From Salipiger bermudensis HTCC2601 (GTDB lineage: Bacteria; Pseudomonadota; Alphaproteobacteria; Rhodobacterales; Rhodobacteraceae), in contig NZ_DS022279.1 of NCBI RefSeq assembly GCF_000153725.1, forward strand, positions 7,501 to 71,500: a stretch of DNA of 64,000 bases. Direction: 5' to 3'. A program made the position numbers and the translations under genes. Each line of letters opens with the position of its first letter. The stretch's first letter is position 1. The notes under the pieces are model-generated. The model searched no databases. It saw nothing but the letters and a program-made list of their open reading frames with translations, and had not been told where the DNA came from. Positions 17,580 through 28,185 of the stretch are shown one piece after another.

Positions 17580-18893
17580 ATGAAAAAATCCGCTCTCGGC
17601 ATCCTTGCCGCGGGAACTGCTCTGCTGACGCCGCTCGCGGCCAGCGCGCAGACCGAAATCCAGTTCTGGCACGCCTTCACCGGACGGCTCGGAGAGCTCG
17701 TCGCGGCGCAGGTCGAGGACTTCAACGCCAGCCAGGACACCTACACCGTCACCGCCACCCACAAGGGCAACTACTCCGAGACGCTGAACGCCGGCATTGC
17801 GGCCTTCCGCGCCGGCGAGCAGCCGCATGTGCTGATGGTCTTCGAGGTCGGCACCGCCACCATGATGGCCGCCGGGGGCGCCGTGCGCCCGGTCTATCAG
17901 GTGATGGAGGACAGCGGCGCCGCCTTCGATCCCGACGCCTATATCGGCGCGGTGAAGGGCTATTACACCACCACCGACGGCCAGATGCTGTCGCTGCCCT
18001 TCAACTCGTCCACCCCGGTGCTCTGGGTCAACCGCGACCGGCTCGAGGGGGCGGGCATCGATCCCGATGTCGATCTGACCACCTGGAACCAGGTCGAAGA
18101 GGTCCTCGACCAGCTCGCCGAGGCCGGCGAGGAGTGCCCGCTGGTCACCGCATGGCAGAGCTGGATCCATCTCGAGAACCTGTCGGCCTACCACGACGTG
18201 CCCTTCGCCTCGCAGGAGAACGGCTTTGCCGGCACCGACACCGAGCTGATGCTCAACGGCGAGGTGCAGGTCGCGCATATCTCGAAGATGGGTGAATGGG
18301 CCGACGAGGGCAAATTCATCTACACCGGCCGTCGCAACGAGGGCGGCGCCAACTTCCGCTCCGGCGAGTGCGCGCTCTTCACCGAGAGCTCGGCAGGCTA
18401 TGCCGGGATCAAGGCCGAGGCCGAGTTCGATTTCGACGTCCGTCCCCTGCCCTACTGGGAGGGCGCCGGCAACGCACCGCAGAACACCATCATCGGCGGC
18501 GCGTCGCTCTGGGTCATGGAAGGCCACGAGGCCGAGGACTACGCCGGCGTGGGCGAGTTCCTGAGCTATCTCTCCTCGACCCCGGTGCAGGCCCAGTGGC
18601 ATCAGGACACCGGCTATCTCCCGATCACCGCCGCCGCCGGCGAGGCGACGCGCGAGGCGGGCTTCTACGACGAGAACCCCGGCACCGACGTGGCGGTGAC
18701 ACAGATGACCCGGAACGAGCCGACGGCCAACTCCAAGGGCATCCGTCTCGGCTCCTTCGACCAGATCCGCGGCATCATCGACGAGGAGCTCGAGGGCGTC
18801 TGGGCCGGCGACAAGAGCGCACAGGAGGCGCTCGACAGCGCCAAGGAGCGCGGCGACCAGCTGCTGCGCCGCTTCGAGCGCGCGGCGAACTGA
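17580..18893 (+). CDS. ugpB: ABC transporter substrate-binding protein (UgpB-like)
   Basis: 437-residue periplasmic receptor of a carbohydrate-family (CUT1) importer. Signal peptide at residues 1-22 or so (MKKSALGILAAGTALL, cleavage near ASA-QT). The mature protein starts with TEIQFWHAFTGRLGELV and contains the UgpB-like segments LMVFEVGTATMMAAGGAVRPVYQVM and LPFNSSTPVLWVNRD. The ATG at 17580 has GGAGGAAA upstream; the longer frame is unsupported. It heads an operon with two permeases and an ATPase. Glycerol-3-phosphate or glycerophosphodiesters are the known ligands of close relatives; no phosphodiesterase gene is nearby. Confidence 0.9.
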   Translation: MKKSALGILAAGTALLTPLAASAQTEIQFWHAFTGRLGELVAAQVEDFNASQDTYTVTATHKGNYSETLNAGIAAFRAGEQPHVLMVFEVGTATMMAAGGAVRPVYQVMEDSGAAFDPDAYIGAVKGYYTTTDGQMLSLPFNSSTPVLWVNRDRLEGAGIDPDVDLTTWNQVEEVLDQLAEAGEECPLVTAWQSWIHLENLSAYHDVPFASQENGFAGTDTELMLNGEVQVAHISKMGEWADEGKFIYTGRRNEGGANFRSGECALFTESSAGYAGIKAEAEFDFDVRPLPYWEGAGNAPQNTIIGGASLWVMEGHEAEDYAGVGEFLSYLSSTPVQAQWHQDTGYLPITAAAGEATREAGFYDENPGTDVAVTQMTRNEPTANSKGIRLGSFDQIRGIIDEELEGVWAGDKSAQEALDSAKERGDQLLRRFERAAN

Positions 18894-18905
18894 TCCCGCA
18901 ACGGC

Positions 18906-18931
18906 GATGCGCGCCCCGAGCGGCGCGCATC
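18906..18931 (+). promoter_or_regulatory. Intercistronic stem-loop between ugpB and ugpA
   Basis: GATGCGCGCC-ccgagc-GGCGCGCATC, a perfect 10-bp stem with a 6-base loop, 13 bp after the ugpB stop. No T-run follows. Probably protects the ugpB mRNA or partly stops transcription so that binding protein exceeds permease. Confidence 0.6.
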
Positions 18932-19049
18932 TTCACCTGACCGGGCGAGAGGCGCTGACGGCAGCAAAGCCGCCGGCCCCGGAGGCGCCGGGCGCCCGCA
19001 CCATGCGCCTCGTGCAGCGCGCGCCGGAGGGTTCACGGCGAAGGACGAG

Positions 19050-19931
19050 ATGGAAAAGAGAGTCACATTCAAGGGCTGGGTCCTGCCGCTTCTGCTGATC
19101 GCACCGCAGGCGATCATCTCGGCGGTGTTCTTCTTCTACCCCGCCGGGCAGGCGGTCTGGCAGTCGCTGTTCATCCCCGATCCGTTCGGCCTGTCGAAGC
19201 AATTCGTCGGGCTGGAAAACTTCCAGTACCTGCTGAGCGATCCCTATTACCGCGCCTCCTTCGTCACCACGGCGATTTTTTCGGGCCTCGTGACGCTGTG
19301 CTCGATGGTGCCGGCGCTGTTTCTCGCGGTGCTGGCGGACCGGCTGATCAAGGGCGCGGGCACCTACCGCACCCTGCTGATCTGGCCCTATGCGGTCGCC
19401 CCCGCCGTCGCGGGCGTGCTCTGGCTCTTCATGTTCAACACCCGCGTCGGCGTGGTGTCGTGGTATCTCGGCCAGCTTGGCTACGACTGGAACCACGTGC
19501 TCAACGACGGCGAGGCGATGGGGCTGGTGGTGATCGCCTCGTCCTGGGGCCGGATCAGTTACAACTTCCTGTTCTTCTTCGCCGCGCTTCAGGCGGTGCC
19601 GAAATCCATCATCGAGGCGGCCGCCATCGACGGCGCGCATTTCTGGCGCCGCTTCTTCACCATCGTGCTGCCGCTGCTTTCGCCCACCACCTTCTTCCTG
19701 CTCGTGGTTAACGTGGTCTACTCGTTCTTCGAGACCTTCGGCGTGATCCACACCATCACCGGGGGTGGCCCGCAGCAGGCGACCACGATCCTGGTCTACA
19801 AGGTCTTCTCCGACGGCTTCGTCGGGCAGGACCTCGGCTCGTCCTCGGCACAGTCGGTGATCCTGCTGCTGGTGGTGGGCGCGCTCACCGTGCTGCAATT
19901 CAAGGTCCTCGAGAAACGGGTGCATTACTGA
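19050..19931 (+). CDS. ugpA: ABC transporter permease (UgpA-like)
   Basis: 293-residue CUT1-family inner-membrane permease with six predicted helices. The cytoplasmic coupling loop reads [22 protein letters not shown] near 190-211, the EAA motif that docks the ATPase. The ATG follows AAGGACGAG, a usable ribosome-binding site. A 156-bp spacer with a stem-loop separates it from ugpB, and its stop overlaps the ugpE start by one base. Confidence 0.93.
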   Translation: MEKRVTFKGWVLPLLLIAPQAIISAVFFFYPAGQAVWQSLFIPDPFGLSKQFVGLENFQYLLSDPYYRASFVTTAIFSGLVTLCSMVPALFLAVLADRLIKGAGTYRTLLIWPYAVAPAVAGVLWLFMFNTRVGVVSWYLGQLGYDWNHVLNDGEAMGLVVIASSWGRISYNFLFFFAALQAVPKSIIEAAAIDGAHFWRRFFTIVLPLLSPTTFFLLVVNVVYSFFETFGVIHTITGGGPQQATTILVYKVFSDGFVGQDLGSSSAQSVILLLVVGALTVLQFKVLEKRVHY

Positions 19932-20788
19932 TGGCGCGCGAAGTGCACGGCATGGTCGAGAAGCGCGGCGCGGGGCTCTGGCTGACCCACCTGATCATGA
20001 TCGCCGGGGTGCTGGTGATCTTCTTCCCGATCTGGCTCGCCTTCGTCGCCTCGACGGTGACCCAGGCCGAGATCATCCGCCCGCCGATGCCGGTCTGGCC
20101 CGGCGACCAGTTCCTGACCAACTACCGCAACGCGCTGGTCTCGGGGGTGAACGTGCCGGTGGCCACCATGCTGCTCAACAGCCTGATCATGGCGGTGGGC
20201 ATCGCGGTCGGCAAGATCGTCATCTCGCTGCTCTCTGCCTTTGCCATCGTCTATTTCCGCTTCCCGGCCCGCACCCTGTTCTTCTGGCTGATCTTCATCA
20301 CCCTGATGCTGCCGGTCGAGGTGCGCATCGTGCCGACCTACGAGGTGGTGGCGGGCTTCGGCATGCTGAACTCCTATTCCGGCCTGATCCTGCCGCTGAT
20401 CGCCTCGGCCACGGCGACCTTCTTGTTCCGGCAGTTCTTCCTCACCATCCCGGACGAGCTGGCCGAGGCCGCCCGCGTCGACGGTGCCGGTCCGATGCGG
20501 TTCTTCTGGGACATCGTGGTGCCGATGAGCCGGACCAACGTCGCGGCGCTGTTCGTGATCCTATTCATCTACGGCTGGAACCAGTATCTCTGGCCGCTGC
20601 TGATCACCACCGACCCGGAGATGAACACCATCGTCATGGGCATCAAGCAGATGTTCCCCAGCGGCGACGATTTCGCCCACTGGCCCACCATCATGGCGAC
20701 CTCGATCCTGGCGATGATCCCGCCGGTGATCGTGGTGGTCTCGATGCAGAAGCTCTTCGTCCGCGGCCTTGTAGATAGCGAGAAATAA
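19931..20788 (+). CDS. ugpE: ABC transporter permease (UgpE-like)
   Basis: 285-residue partner permease. Six predicted helices; EAA loop [21 protein letters not shown] near 178-198. TGATG coupling to ugpA (overlap of one base) shows translational linkage. An internal Met eight codons in (MVEKRGAG) is an alternative start. Together with UgpA it forms the channel. Confidence 0.93.
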   Translation: MAREVHGMVEKRGAGLWLTHLIMIAGVLVIFFPIWLAFVASTVTQAEIIRPPMPVWPGDQFLTNYRNALVSGVNVPVATMLLNSLIMAVGIAVGKIVISLLSAFAIVYFRFPARTLFFWLIFITLMLPVEVRIVPTYEVVAGFGMLNSYSGLILPLIASATATFLFRQFFLTIPDELAEAARVDGAGPMRFFWDIVVPMSRTNVAALFVILFIYGWNQYLWPLLITTDPEMNTIVMGIKQMFPSGDDFAHWPTIMATSILAMIPPVIVVVSMQKLFVRGLVDSEK

Positions 20789-20790
20789 GC

Positions 20791-21843
<1,053 letters not shown>

Positions 21844-21846
21844 GCC

Positions 21847-21880
21847 CCGCACCCTTCGCGTCCCCACCCAGAGGGTGCGG
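21847..21880. terminator. Possible bidirectional terminator hairpin
   Basis: CCGCACCCT and AGGGTGCGG form a 9-bp stem with a 16-base loop between the convergent ugpC and glxA-like genes. There is no clear T-run, so termination strength is uncertain. Confidence 0.4.
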
Positions 21881-21885
21881 CTGCG

Positions 21886-22830
21886 CTAAGCCGTGCCAGC
21901 CTCGCGTCGCGCCGCCGCCGGTGGCTTGCCGAAACGCTGCGCGAAGCAGCGGCTGAAATGCGGCACCGTGGAGAACCCCGACAGCTGGGCGATCTCGTCC
22001 ATCGGCAGCGCCGAGTGGCGCAGGAACTCGTGCGCCTTGTCGAGCCGCAGGTTGCGGTAGAACGCCATCGTCGACAGGCCGAAGCGCTGGACGAAATGCC
22101 GCTGCAATTGACGCGCGCTGCACCCCGACAGGGCCGCCAGCTGCGCGGCGCTCAGCGGGTCGGCGATATGGGTGGTCATCAGCCGCACCGCCAGCTCGAG
22201 CGCTGGGACGCTCAGGTTGTAACGCCGCGCCGGATCAAGGTGCTGCGGCTCGCCGGCGGGCCGCATCCGGCTGTGAATGAACCAGTTGCTGACCTCGGCG
22301 GCGAAATCCGCGCCCTCGCGCGCCGCCACCATCGCGCACATCATGTCGAACGAGGCGACGCCCCCGGCGCAGGAATAGCGGTCGCGGTCGATGACGTAGA
22401 GCGCCCGTTCTATGAGCAAGCCGGGCTGTTGCTCCTGCAATTGCTCGAGATGCAGCCAGTGCAGGGTGAAGCGCCGCCCCTCCATCAGCCCGGCCCGCGC
22501 CAGCACGGCGGCACCTCCCGAGATCCCGCCCAGCATCACCCCGCGCCGGTCGAGCCGGCGCAACGCGCTGGCAACCTTGGGATCGTCCTCGGCGATCGGG
22601 TCGCCACCTGCGACCACGAAAAGCAGGTCGAGATCCGGCTGCGCCTCGCTCAGCGCCGTGCAGTGGAACCCGCCGCCCGAAGAGGAGGCCACGAAGCCCG
22701 GCGCGGCGGCGTGATAGTCCAACCGGTAGAGCGCCTTTCCCGCCAAGTGATTGGCTGCCCGCAACGGCTCGATGGCCGAAGACAGCGACATCAGCGCGAA
22801 GCCCGGCACGAGGAAGAACCCGATATTCAT
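21886..22830 (-). CDS. GlxA-family regulator (DJ-1/PfpI plus AraC HTH)
   Basis: 314 residues. The N-terminal 170 or so form a class I glutamine-amidotransferase-like domain (start MNIGFFLVPGFALMSLSSAIEPLRAAN). The C-terminal part has the two AraC helix-turn-helix motifs (SAAQLAALSGCSARQLQRHF and the second around PMDEIAQLSGFSTVPHFSRCF). Relatives include GbdR and SouR, activators of glycine betaine and sarcosine catabolism in Pseudomonas. It is divergent from soxB with a 120-bp gap, so it probably activates the sarcosine oxidase operon in response to a betaine-pathway metabolite. Confidence 0.9.
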   Translation of the reverse strand: MNIGFFLVPGFALMSLSSAIEPLRAANHLAGKALYRLDYHAAAPGFVASSSGGGFHCTALSEAQPDLDLLFVVAGGDPIAEDDPKVASALRRLDRRGVMLGGISGGAAVLARAGLMEGRRFTLHWLHLEQLQEQQPGLLIERALYVIDRDRYSCAGGVASFDMMCAMVAAREGADFAAEVSNWFIHSRMRPAGEPQHLDPARRYNLSVPALELAVRLMTTHIADPLSAAQLAALSGCSARQLQRHFVQRFGLSTMAFYRNLRLDKAHEFLRHSALPMDEIAQLSGFSTVPHFSRCFAQRFGKPPAAARREAGTA

Positions 22831-22950
22831 GATGCGCCGCCACTCTGCCCCGGATCAGACTGATTTCGGCAAGGATATGTCCGATATGGGAAAATTACCA
22901 GCGCGCCTGCGCCCGTAGCATCGGGCAACAGACATCGAATGAGGCAAACC

Positions 22951-24201
22951 GTGCGATTCTCCGGCCTGCGAGTCATCAAGGAAGCCCTCACCGGCCACAG
23001 GGGCTGGAAGCCGCTCTGGCGCAACCCCGAGCCGAAGCCCGAGTACGATTTCATCATCGTCGGAGGCGGCGGGCACGGGCTCGCCACCGCCTATTACCTC
23101 GCCAGCACCTTCGGGCAGGCCCGCATCGCGGTGCTCGAGAAGGGCTGGCTGGGCTCGGGCAATATCGGGCGCAACACCACGATCATCCGCTCGAACTACC
23201 TGCTGCCCGGCAACGAGCCGTTCTACGAATTCTCGATGAAGCTCTGGGAGGGGCTGGAGCAGGAATTCAACTTCAACGCCATGGTCAGCCAGCGCGGCAT
23301 CCTCAACCTGTGCCACAGTGACGGCCAGCGCGATGCCTTCCGACGCCGCGGCAACGCCATGCTGCTGGCGGGCGCCGATGCGGAACTGCTCGACCAAGAT
23401 GGCGTGCGGGCGATGTACCCGTTCCTCAATTTCGACAACGCCCGCTTCCCGATCAAAGGCGGCCTGCTGCAGCGCCGCGCCGGCACCGCGCGCCATGACG
23501 GCGTCGCGTGGGGCTATGCCCGCGGCGCCGACCTCAGGGGCGTCGACCTGATCCAGAACTGCGAGGTCACCGGCTTCCGCATCGAGGGCGGCGCAATCCG
23601 CGGCGTCGAAACCACGCGCGGCTATATCGGCGCGAAGAAGGTCGGCGTCGCCGTGGCCGGCTCGTCCGGTCGGGTGATGCAGAAGGCCGGAATGCGCCTG
23701 CCGATCGAGAGCCACGTCCTGCAGGCCTTCGTCTCGGAGGGGCTCAAGCCCTGCATCGACGGCGTCATCACCTTCGGCGCGGGCCATTTCTACGTCAGCC
23801 AGTCCGACAAGGGCGGGCTGGTCTTCGGCGGCGATATCGACGGCTACAACTCCTACGCCCAACGCGGCAACCTGCCGGTGGTCGAGGACGTGATCGAGGG
23901 CGGCATGGCCTTGATGCCGATGATCGGCCGGGCGCGCCTGCTGCGCAGCTGGGGCGGCATCATGGACATGTCGATGGACGGCTCGCCGATCATCGACGCG
24001 ACCGATGTGGACGGGCTCTATCTCAACGCCGGCTGGTGCTACGGCGGCTTCAAGGCCACGCCGGCGAGCGGCTACGCCTTCGCGCATCTGCTGGCCACCG
24101 GCCGCCCGCACGACACCGCCACCGCCTTCCGGCTCGACCGCTTCCGGCGCGGCGCGCTGATCGACGAAAAGGGCGTTGGCGCCCAACCCAACCTGCACTG
24201 A
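22951..24201 (+). CDS. soxB: Sarcosine oxidase beta subunit
   Basis: Catalytic subunit of heterotetrameric sarcosine oxidase, which demethylates sarcosine to glycine and passes the one-carbon unit to tetrahydrofolate. FAD binds at IIVGGGGHGLATAYYL; the His of TARHDGVAWGYARG matches the covalent FMN attachment site. I prefer the GTG at 22951 (MRFSGLRVIKEAL) because it gives the family N terminus and has GAGG six bases upstream; an in-frame ATG at 22939 is the alternative. The C-terminal GWCYGGFKATPASG is typical. First gene of soxBDAG. Confidence 0.93.
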   Translation: MRFSGLRVIKEALTGHRGWKPLWRNPEPKPEYDFIIVGGGGHGLATAYYLASTFGQARIAVLEKGWLGSGNIGRNTTIIRSNYLLPGNEPFYEFSMKLWEGLEQEFNFNAMVSQRGILNLCHSDGQRDAFRRRGNAMLLAGADAELLDQDGVRAMYPFLNFDNARFPIKGGLLQRRAGTARHDGVAWGYARGADLRGVDLIQNCEVTGFRIEGGAIRGVETTRGYIGAKKVGVAVAGSSGRVMQKAGMRLPIESHVLQAFVSEGLKPCIDGVITFGAGHFYVSQSDKGGLVFGGDIDGYNSYAQRGNLPVVEDVIEGGMALMPMIGRARLLRSWGGIMDMSMDGSPIIDATDVDGLYLNAGWCYGGFKATPASGYAFAHLLATGRPHDTATAFRLDRFRRGALIDEKGVGAQPNLH

Positions 24202-24216
24202 GCACCGAGGCGCGAC

Positions 24217-24498
24217 ATGCTGATCCCGCACCCCCTTCTTGGCCCCCGCGACGCGCAGGAGTTCACCTATCTCGGCGATGCCGCGCTGCTCGACCGGCCC
24301 GATGGCATGGCCGAAGGCGCCGAGGCGGCGTTTTTTGACTACACCTACCTGCGCGACAACCCCGCCGGGCTGCACCGCGAACTCTGGTTCCACGAGCAGG
24401 GCGACCGCTCGTGGCTGGTGGTCACCCGCGACACCGTCACCCACGAGATCGTCTCGGCCGAGCTCGCCTCGGACATCAAGCGGAGGGGCGGCGCATGA
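24217..24498 (+). CDS. soxD: Sarcosine oxidase delta subunit, lacking zinc cysteines
   Basis: 93 residues, the usual SoxD size, with recognisable family segments GPRDAQEFTYLGDA and WLVVTRDTVTHEI. In characterised enzymes this subunit binds zinc through three Cys and one His (CxxC near the N terminus and a HxxxC pair near residue 60). Here the N terminus reads PHPLLGPRD and the later site HEQGDRSW, and the protein has no cysteine at all, so the zinc site is lost. It lies 15 bp after soxB and overlaps soxA by 4 bases. Confidence 0.92.
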   Translation: MLIPHPLLGPRDAQEFTYLGDAALLDRPDGMAEGAEAAFFDYTYLRDNPAGLHRELWFHEQGDRSWLVVTRDTVTHEIVSAELASDIKRRGGA

Positions 24499-27437
24499 CC
24501 CGGCTCACAGGCGGCCTGATCGACCGCAGCAAGACGCTCTCCTTCACCTTCGACGGCAAGACCTGTCACGGCCATCCCGGCGATACGCTCGCCTCGGCGC
24601 TCATGGCCAACGGCGTGCGGCTGGTCGGGCGCAGCTTCAAGTATCACCGCCCGCGCGGCATCTTCAGCGCCGGCTCCGAGGAACCCAACGCGCTCGTCAC
24701 CCTGCGCAGCGGCGCGCGGGCCGAGCCCAACACCCGCGCCACCTGCGTGGAGCTCTACGACGGGCTCGAGGCCAGCAGCCAGAACCGCTGGCCGTCGCTC
24801 GGCTTTGACGCGCTGGCGGTCAACGACGCGCTGTCGCCGTTCTTCGCCGCCGGGTTCTACTACAAGACCTTCATGCAGCCCGCGGCCTTCTGGGAGAAGA
24901 TCTACGAGCCGATGATCCGCCGCGCCGCAGGGCTGGGCCGGCTTGCCTCCGAGCCCGACCCCGACGCCTATGACCACGGCTTCCTGCATTGCGACCTGCT
25001 GGTGATCGGCGGCGGCGCAGCAGGGCTTGCGGCGGCGCTCACCGCCGGCCGCGCCGGGGCCAGCGTGATCCTCGCCGACGAGGATTTCCGCCTCGGCGGG
25101 CGGCTGCTCTCGGAGCGCCACGCGCTCGACGACGCCCCCGCGTCCGATTGGGTGGCCGAGGCCGAGGCCGAGCTCGAGAGCCTGCCCAGCGTGCGCATCC
25201 TGCGTCGGACCACGATCTTCGGCGCCTATGACCACGGCATCTTCGGCGCTGTCGAGCGGGTGGGCGACCACCTTCCGGTGCCGCAGACCGTGCGCCAGAC
25301 GCTCTGGCGCATCACCGCGAAACGCAGCCTGCTCGCCGCCGGCGCCACAGAACGCCACATCCCCTTCGCCGGCAACGACCGCCCCGGCATCCTGCTTGGC
25401 GGCGCGCTGCGCGCCTATGCCAACCGTTGGGCGGTGACGCCGCAGGCCAAGCCCTCGGACCGCGTGGCGATCTTCACCAGCACCGATGACGGCCACCGCA
25501 CCGCGTGCGACCTGCTGGCCCACGGCGTGCCGGTGCTCGCCGTCATCGACCCACGCCAGGACGCCGCGCGGCTTGGCGAATACCAGCTCTATTCCGGGGC
25601 ACAGGTCACCGGCACGCAGGGGCGTCTGGGGCTGTCGTCGATCCAGGTCAGCCAGAACGGCCGCTCCGAGTGGCTCGAATGCGCCGTGCTCGGCGTCTCG
25701 GGCGGCTGGAACCCCAACCTGCACCTCGCCTCGCATCACCGCGGCCGTCCGCAATGGAGCGACGACCATCTCGCCTTCCTGCCCCCCGCCGAGATGCCCC
25801 CGGGCATGGGCGTCGCAGGCGCGGCGGCAGGCCACGGCAGCACCCATGCCACGCTCAGCTCGGGCGCGTCGACCGCGCAGGCGCTGCTCTCGGATCTGGG
25901 CCTGAGCGCCGCGCTGCCCGCCCTGCCCCGCGCCGAGGATACGCAGATGGCGCAAGGTGCGTTCTGGCACGTGCCGGGCAAGGGCCGCGCGTGGGTCGAT
26001 TTCCAGAACGACGTGACCGTCAAGGACATCGCGCTGGCGCACAAGGAGAACATGCGCCCGGTCGAGCATCTCAAGCGCTGGACCACGCTCGGCATGGCCA
26101 CCGATCAGGGCAAGACCGCCAACGTCACCGCGCTGGCCGTCATGGCCGAGCTTACCGGCAAGTCGATCCCGCAGACCGGCACCACGATCTTCCGCCCGCC
26201 CTACACGCCCGTCGCGCTCAGCGTGCTGGGCGGCGGCGACACCGGCAGCCATTTCCGCCCGCGCCGTCTCACGCCCACGCATCCCTTCGCGGAACAGCGA
26301 GGTGCGGAATTCGTCGAGGTTGGGCAATGGATGCGGGCGCAGTACTTCCCGCGAGACGGCGAGACCCACTGGCGCGAGAGCGTCGACCGCGAGGTGCTCG
26401 CGGTGCGCAGCGGCGTCGGGCTCTGCGACGTGACCACGCTCGGCAAGATCGACGTGCAGGGCGCCGATGCGGGCGCATTCCTGCACCGGATCTATGCCAA
26501 CATGATGGGCACGCTGAAGGTCGGCAAGGTGCGCTACGGCCTGATGCTGCGCGAGGACGGCCTGCTCTACGATGACGGCACCTGTGCCCGGCTGGCCGAG
26601 GATCACTACGTGGTCACCACCACCACCGCCAATGCGGGCCTCGTCTATCGCCAGATGGAGTTCGCCCGGCAAGGGCTCTGGCCCGATCTCGACGTGCAGC
26701 TCATTTCGACCACCGACGCCTGGGCGCAGATCGCCGTGGCTGGGCCGAAATCGCGCGCGCTGCTGTCGCGCATCGTCGATGACACGGATCTGTCGAACGA
26801 AGCCTTCCCCTTCATGGCCTGCGCCGAGCTGACGATCTGCGGCGGGCTCAGGGCGCGGCTGTTCCGGATCTCGTTCAGCGGTGAGCTAGCCTACGAGATC
26901 GCGGTGCCGGCGCGCTACGGCAACGCACTGATGGCGCGGCTGATGGAGGCCGGCGCCGACCTTGGCGTCACCCCCTACGGCACCGAAGCGCTGGCGGTGC
27001 TGCGCATCGAGAAGGGCCACGCGGCGGGTGCCGAGCTCAACGGCCAGACCACCGCCGCGATGCTTGGCCTCGGCAAGATGGTGTCGAAGAAGAAGGACAG
27101 CATCGGCGCGGTGATGTCGCGCCGCGCGGCCCACGAGGCCGACACGCGCCGCCTCGTGGGGCTGATGCCGCTCGACCCGCAAGAGAAGATCCCCGCCGGC
27201 GCGCATCTCTTCCGCCCCGGCGACGCGCGCGACACCGCCAGCGATCAGGGCTGGGTCACCTCGGCCTGCTACTCGCCACATCTGCAAAGCCATATCGCGC
27301 TCGGCTACCTCGAAGAGGCAGAGGCGCGCATGGGCGAAGAGATCGTCGTCGCCAACCCGCTCGAGGGCGGGGAGTGCCTGGCCAGGATCGTCTCGCCGCA
27401 TTTCATCGACCCGGAAGGAGAGCGTCTCCGTGCCTGA
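24495..27437 (+). CDS. soxA: Sarcosine oxidase alpha subunit
   Basis: 980-residue largest subunit. N-terminal domain (about 1-110) resembles a ferredoxin-like fold (FDGKTCHGHPGDTLASALMA). A dinucleotide-binding domain starts at LLVIGGGAAGLAAALTAGRAG near 171-191. The C-terminal 380 residues are GcvT-like (tetrahydrofolate-binding, making methylene-THF), e.g. RSGVGLCDVTTLGKIDVQG. The ATG at 24495 overlaps the soxD stop by 4 bases; the longer frame reaches back into soxD. Length matches the family. Confidence 0.95.
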   Translation: MTRLTGGLIDRSKTLSFTFDGKTCHGHPGDTLASALMANGVRLVGRSFKYHRPRGIFSAGSEEPNALVTLRSGARAEPNTRATCVELYDGLEASSQNRWPSLGFDALAVNDALSPFFAAGFYYKTFMQPAAFWEKIYEPMIRRAAGLGRLASEPDPDAYDHGFLHCDLLVIGGGAAGLAAALTAGRAGASVILADEDFRLGGRLLSERHALDDAPASDWVAEAEAELESLPSVRILRRTTIFGAYDHGIFGAVERVGDHLPVPQTVRQTLWRITAKRSLLAAGATERHIPFAGNDRPGILLGGALRAYANRWAVTPQAKPSDRVAIFTSTDDGHRTACDLLAHGVPVLAVIDPRQDAARLGEYQLYSGAQVTGTQGRLGLSSIQVSQNGRSEWLECAVLGVSGGWNPNLHLASHHRGRPQWSDDHLAFLPPAEMPPGMGVAGAAAGHGSTHATLSSGASTAQALLSDLGLSAALPALPRAEDTQMAQGAFWHVPGKGRAWVDFQNDVTVKDIALAHKENMRPVEHLKRWTTLGMATDQGKTANVTALAVMAELTGKSIPQTGTTIFRPPYTPVALSVLGGGDTGSHFRPRRLTPTHPFAEQRGAEFVEVGQWMRAQYFPRDGETHWRESVDREVLAVRSGVGLCDVTTLGKIDVQGADAGAFLHRIYANMMGTLKVGKVRYGLMLREDGLLYDDGTCARLAEDHYVVTTTTANAGLVYRQMEFARQGLWPDLDVQLISTTDAWAQIAVAGPKSRALLSRIVDDTDLSNEAFPFMACAELTICGGLRARLFRISFSGELAYEIAVPARYGNALMARLMEAGADLGVTPYGTEALAVLRIEKGHAAGAELNGQTTAAMLGLGKMVSKKKDSIGAVMSRRAAHEADTRRLVGLMPLDPQEKIPAGAHLFRPGDARDTASDQGWVTSACYSPHLQSHIALGYLEEAEARMGEEIVVANPLEGGECLARIVSPHFIDPEGERLRA

Positions 27438-27990
27438 TCTTGCCCCGCTGACGGCGCTTGGCGCCACCGAGCCGCGCCGCGCCACCCACGGCGCCCTCAC
27501 CCTGGTCGAACGCCCCGACATCGCGCTGGCCTCGCTGGCGCTGCGCCGTGGCAGCCCCGCGCCGCAGCCCTTCGGGCTGGCGCTGCCGGAGGCCGGGTGC
27601 CTCACCGGCACGGACGGCTTCGACGTCTTCTGGACCGGCCCCGGCCAGTGGATGATCGCCGCTCCGGGCCGCGCCGACGAGGATTTCGCCGCGCGCCTCG
27701 CGCCCGTGGCCCCCGGCTGCTCGGTCACCGAGCAGACCGACGCATGGGTGGTCGTCGAGATCAACTCGGGGCGCGGGAGCGCGCCGCTGCTGGCGCTCGC
27801 CGAGAAATTGGTGAACCTGCCGCCCGCGTCGCTTGCCCCCGGCCGCGCCACCCGCACCGGCCTGCATCACATGAGCGTCTTCATCCTGCGCCCAGCCGAG
27901 GACCGGCTGGCGGTGATGGGCATGCGCTCTGCGGGGGCAAGCCTTTGGCACGCGCTCGACGATACCGCGAAACGGCGCGCCGCCGTGTAG
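27430..27990 (+). CDS. soxG: Sarcosine oxidase gamma subunit
   Basis: 186 residues; weakly conserved fourth subunit, recognised by position and by segments such as DVFWTGPGQWMIAAPG and TEQTDAWVVVEINS. It starts at a GTG (27430) that overlaps the soxA stop by 8 bases, preceded by GGAGAG. It is GcvT-like in fold. No folate genes (glyA, folD, purU) follow; the next gene is on the other strand. Confidence 0.9.
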   Translation: MPDLAPLTALGATEPRRATHGALTLVERPDIALASLALRRGSPAPQPFGLALPEAGCLTGTDGFDVFWTGPGQWMIAAPGRADEDFAARLAPVAPGCSVTEQTDAWVVVEINSGRGSAPLLALAEKLVNLPPASLAPGRATRTGLHHMSVFILRPAEDRLAVMGMRSAGASLWHALDDTAKRRAAV

Positions 27991-28185
27991 GCAGCCCGCC
28001 CCACATCGCCGAAGACCCTGCGCCACCGGCAGGCCGGACGAGGTGTCGAACCGTACAGACGCATAGAACCCGGTCCTCATTCAGCAGGCCGAGGATTGCA
28101 GGTCCGTCGTCCCGCGTCTGTCTGGCACGGGCGAAACCTTGCACCTTCCCAACAACACCCGGCGCGCCCGAGCTCAGCTGCTCCC

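Noticed and set aside
24345-26672. Long minus-strand frame opposite soxA
   Set aside because: Mirror frame of a conserved gene; His/Ala/Gly-rich with no domain.
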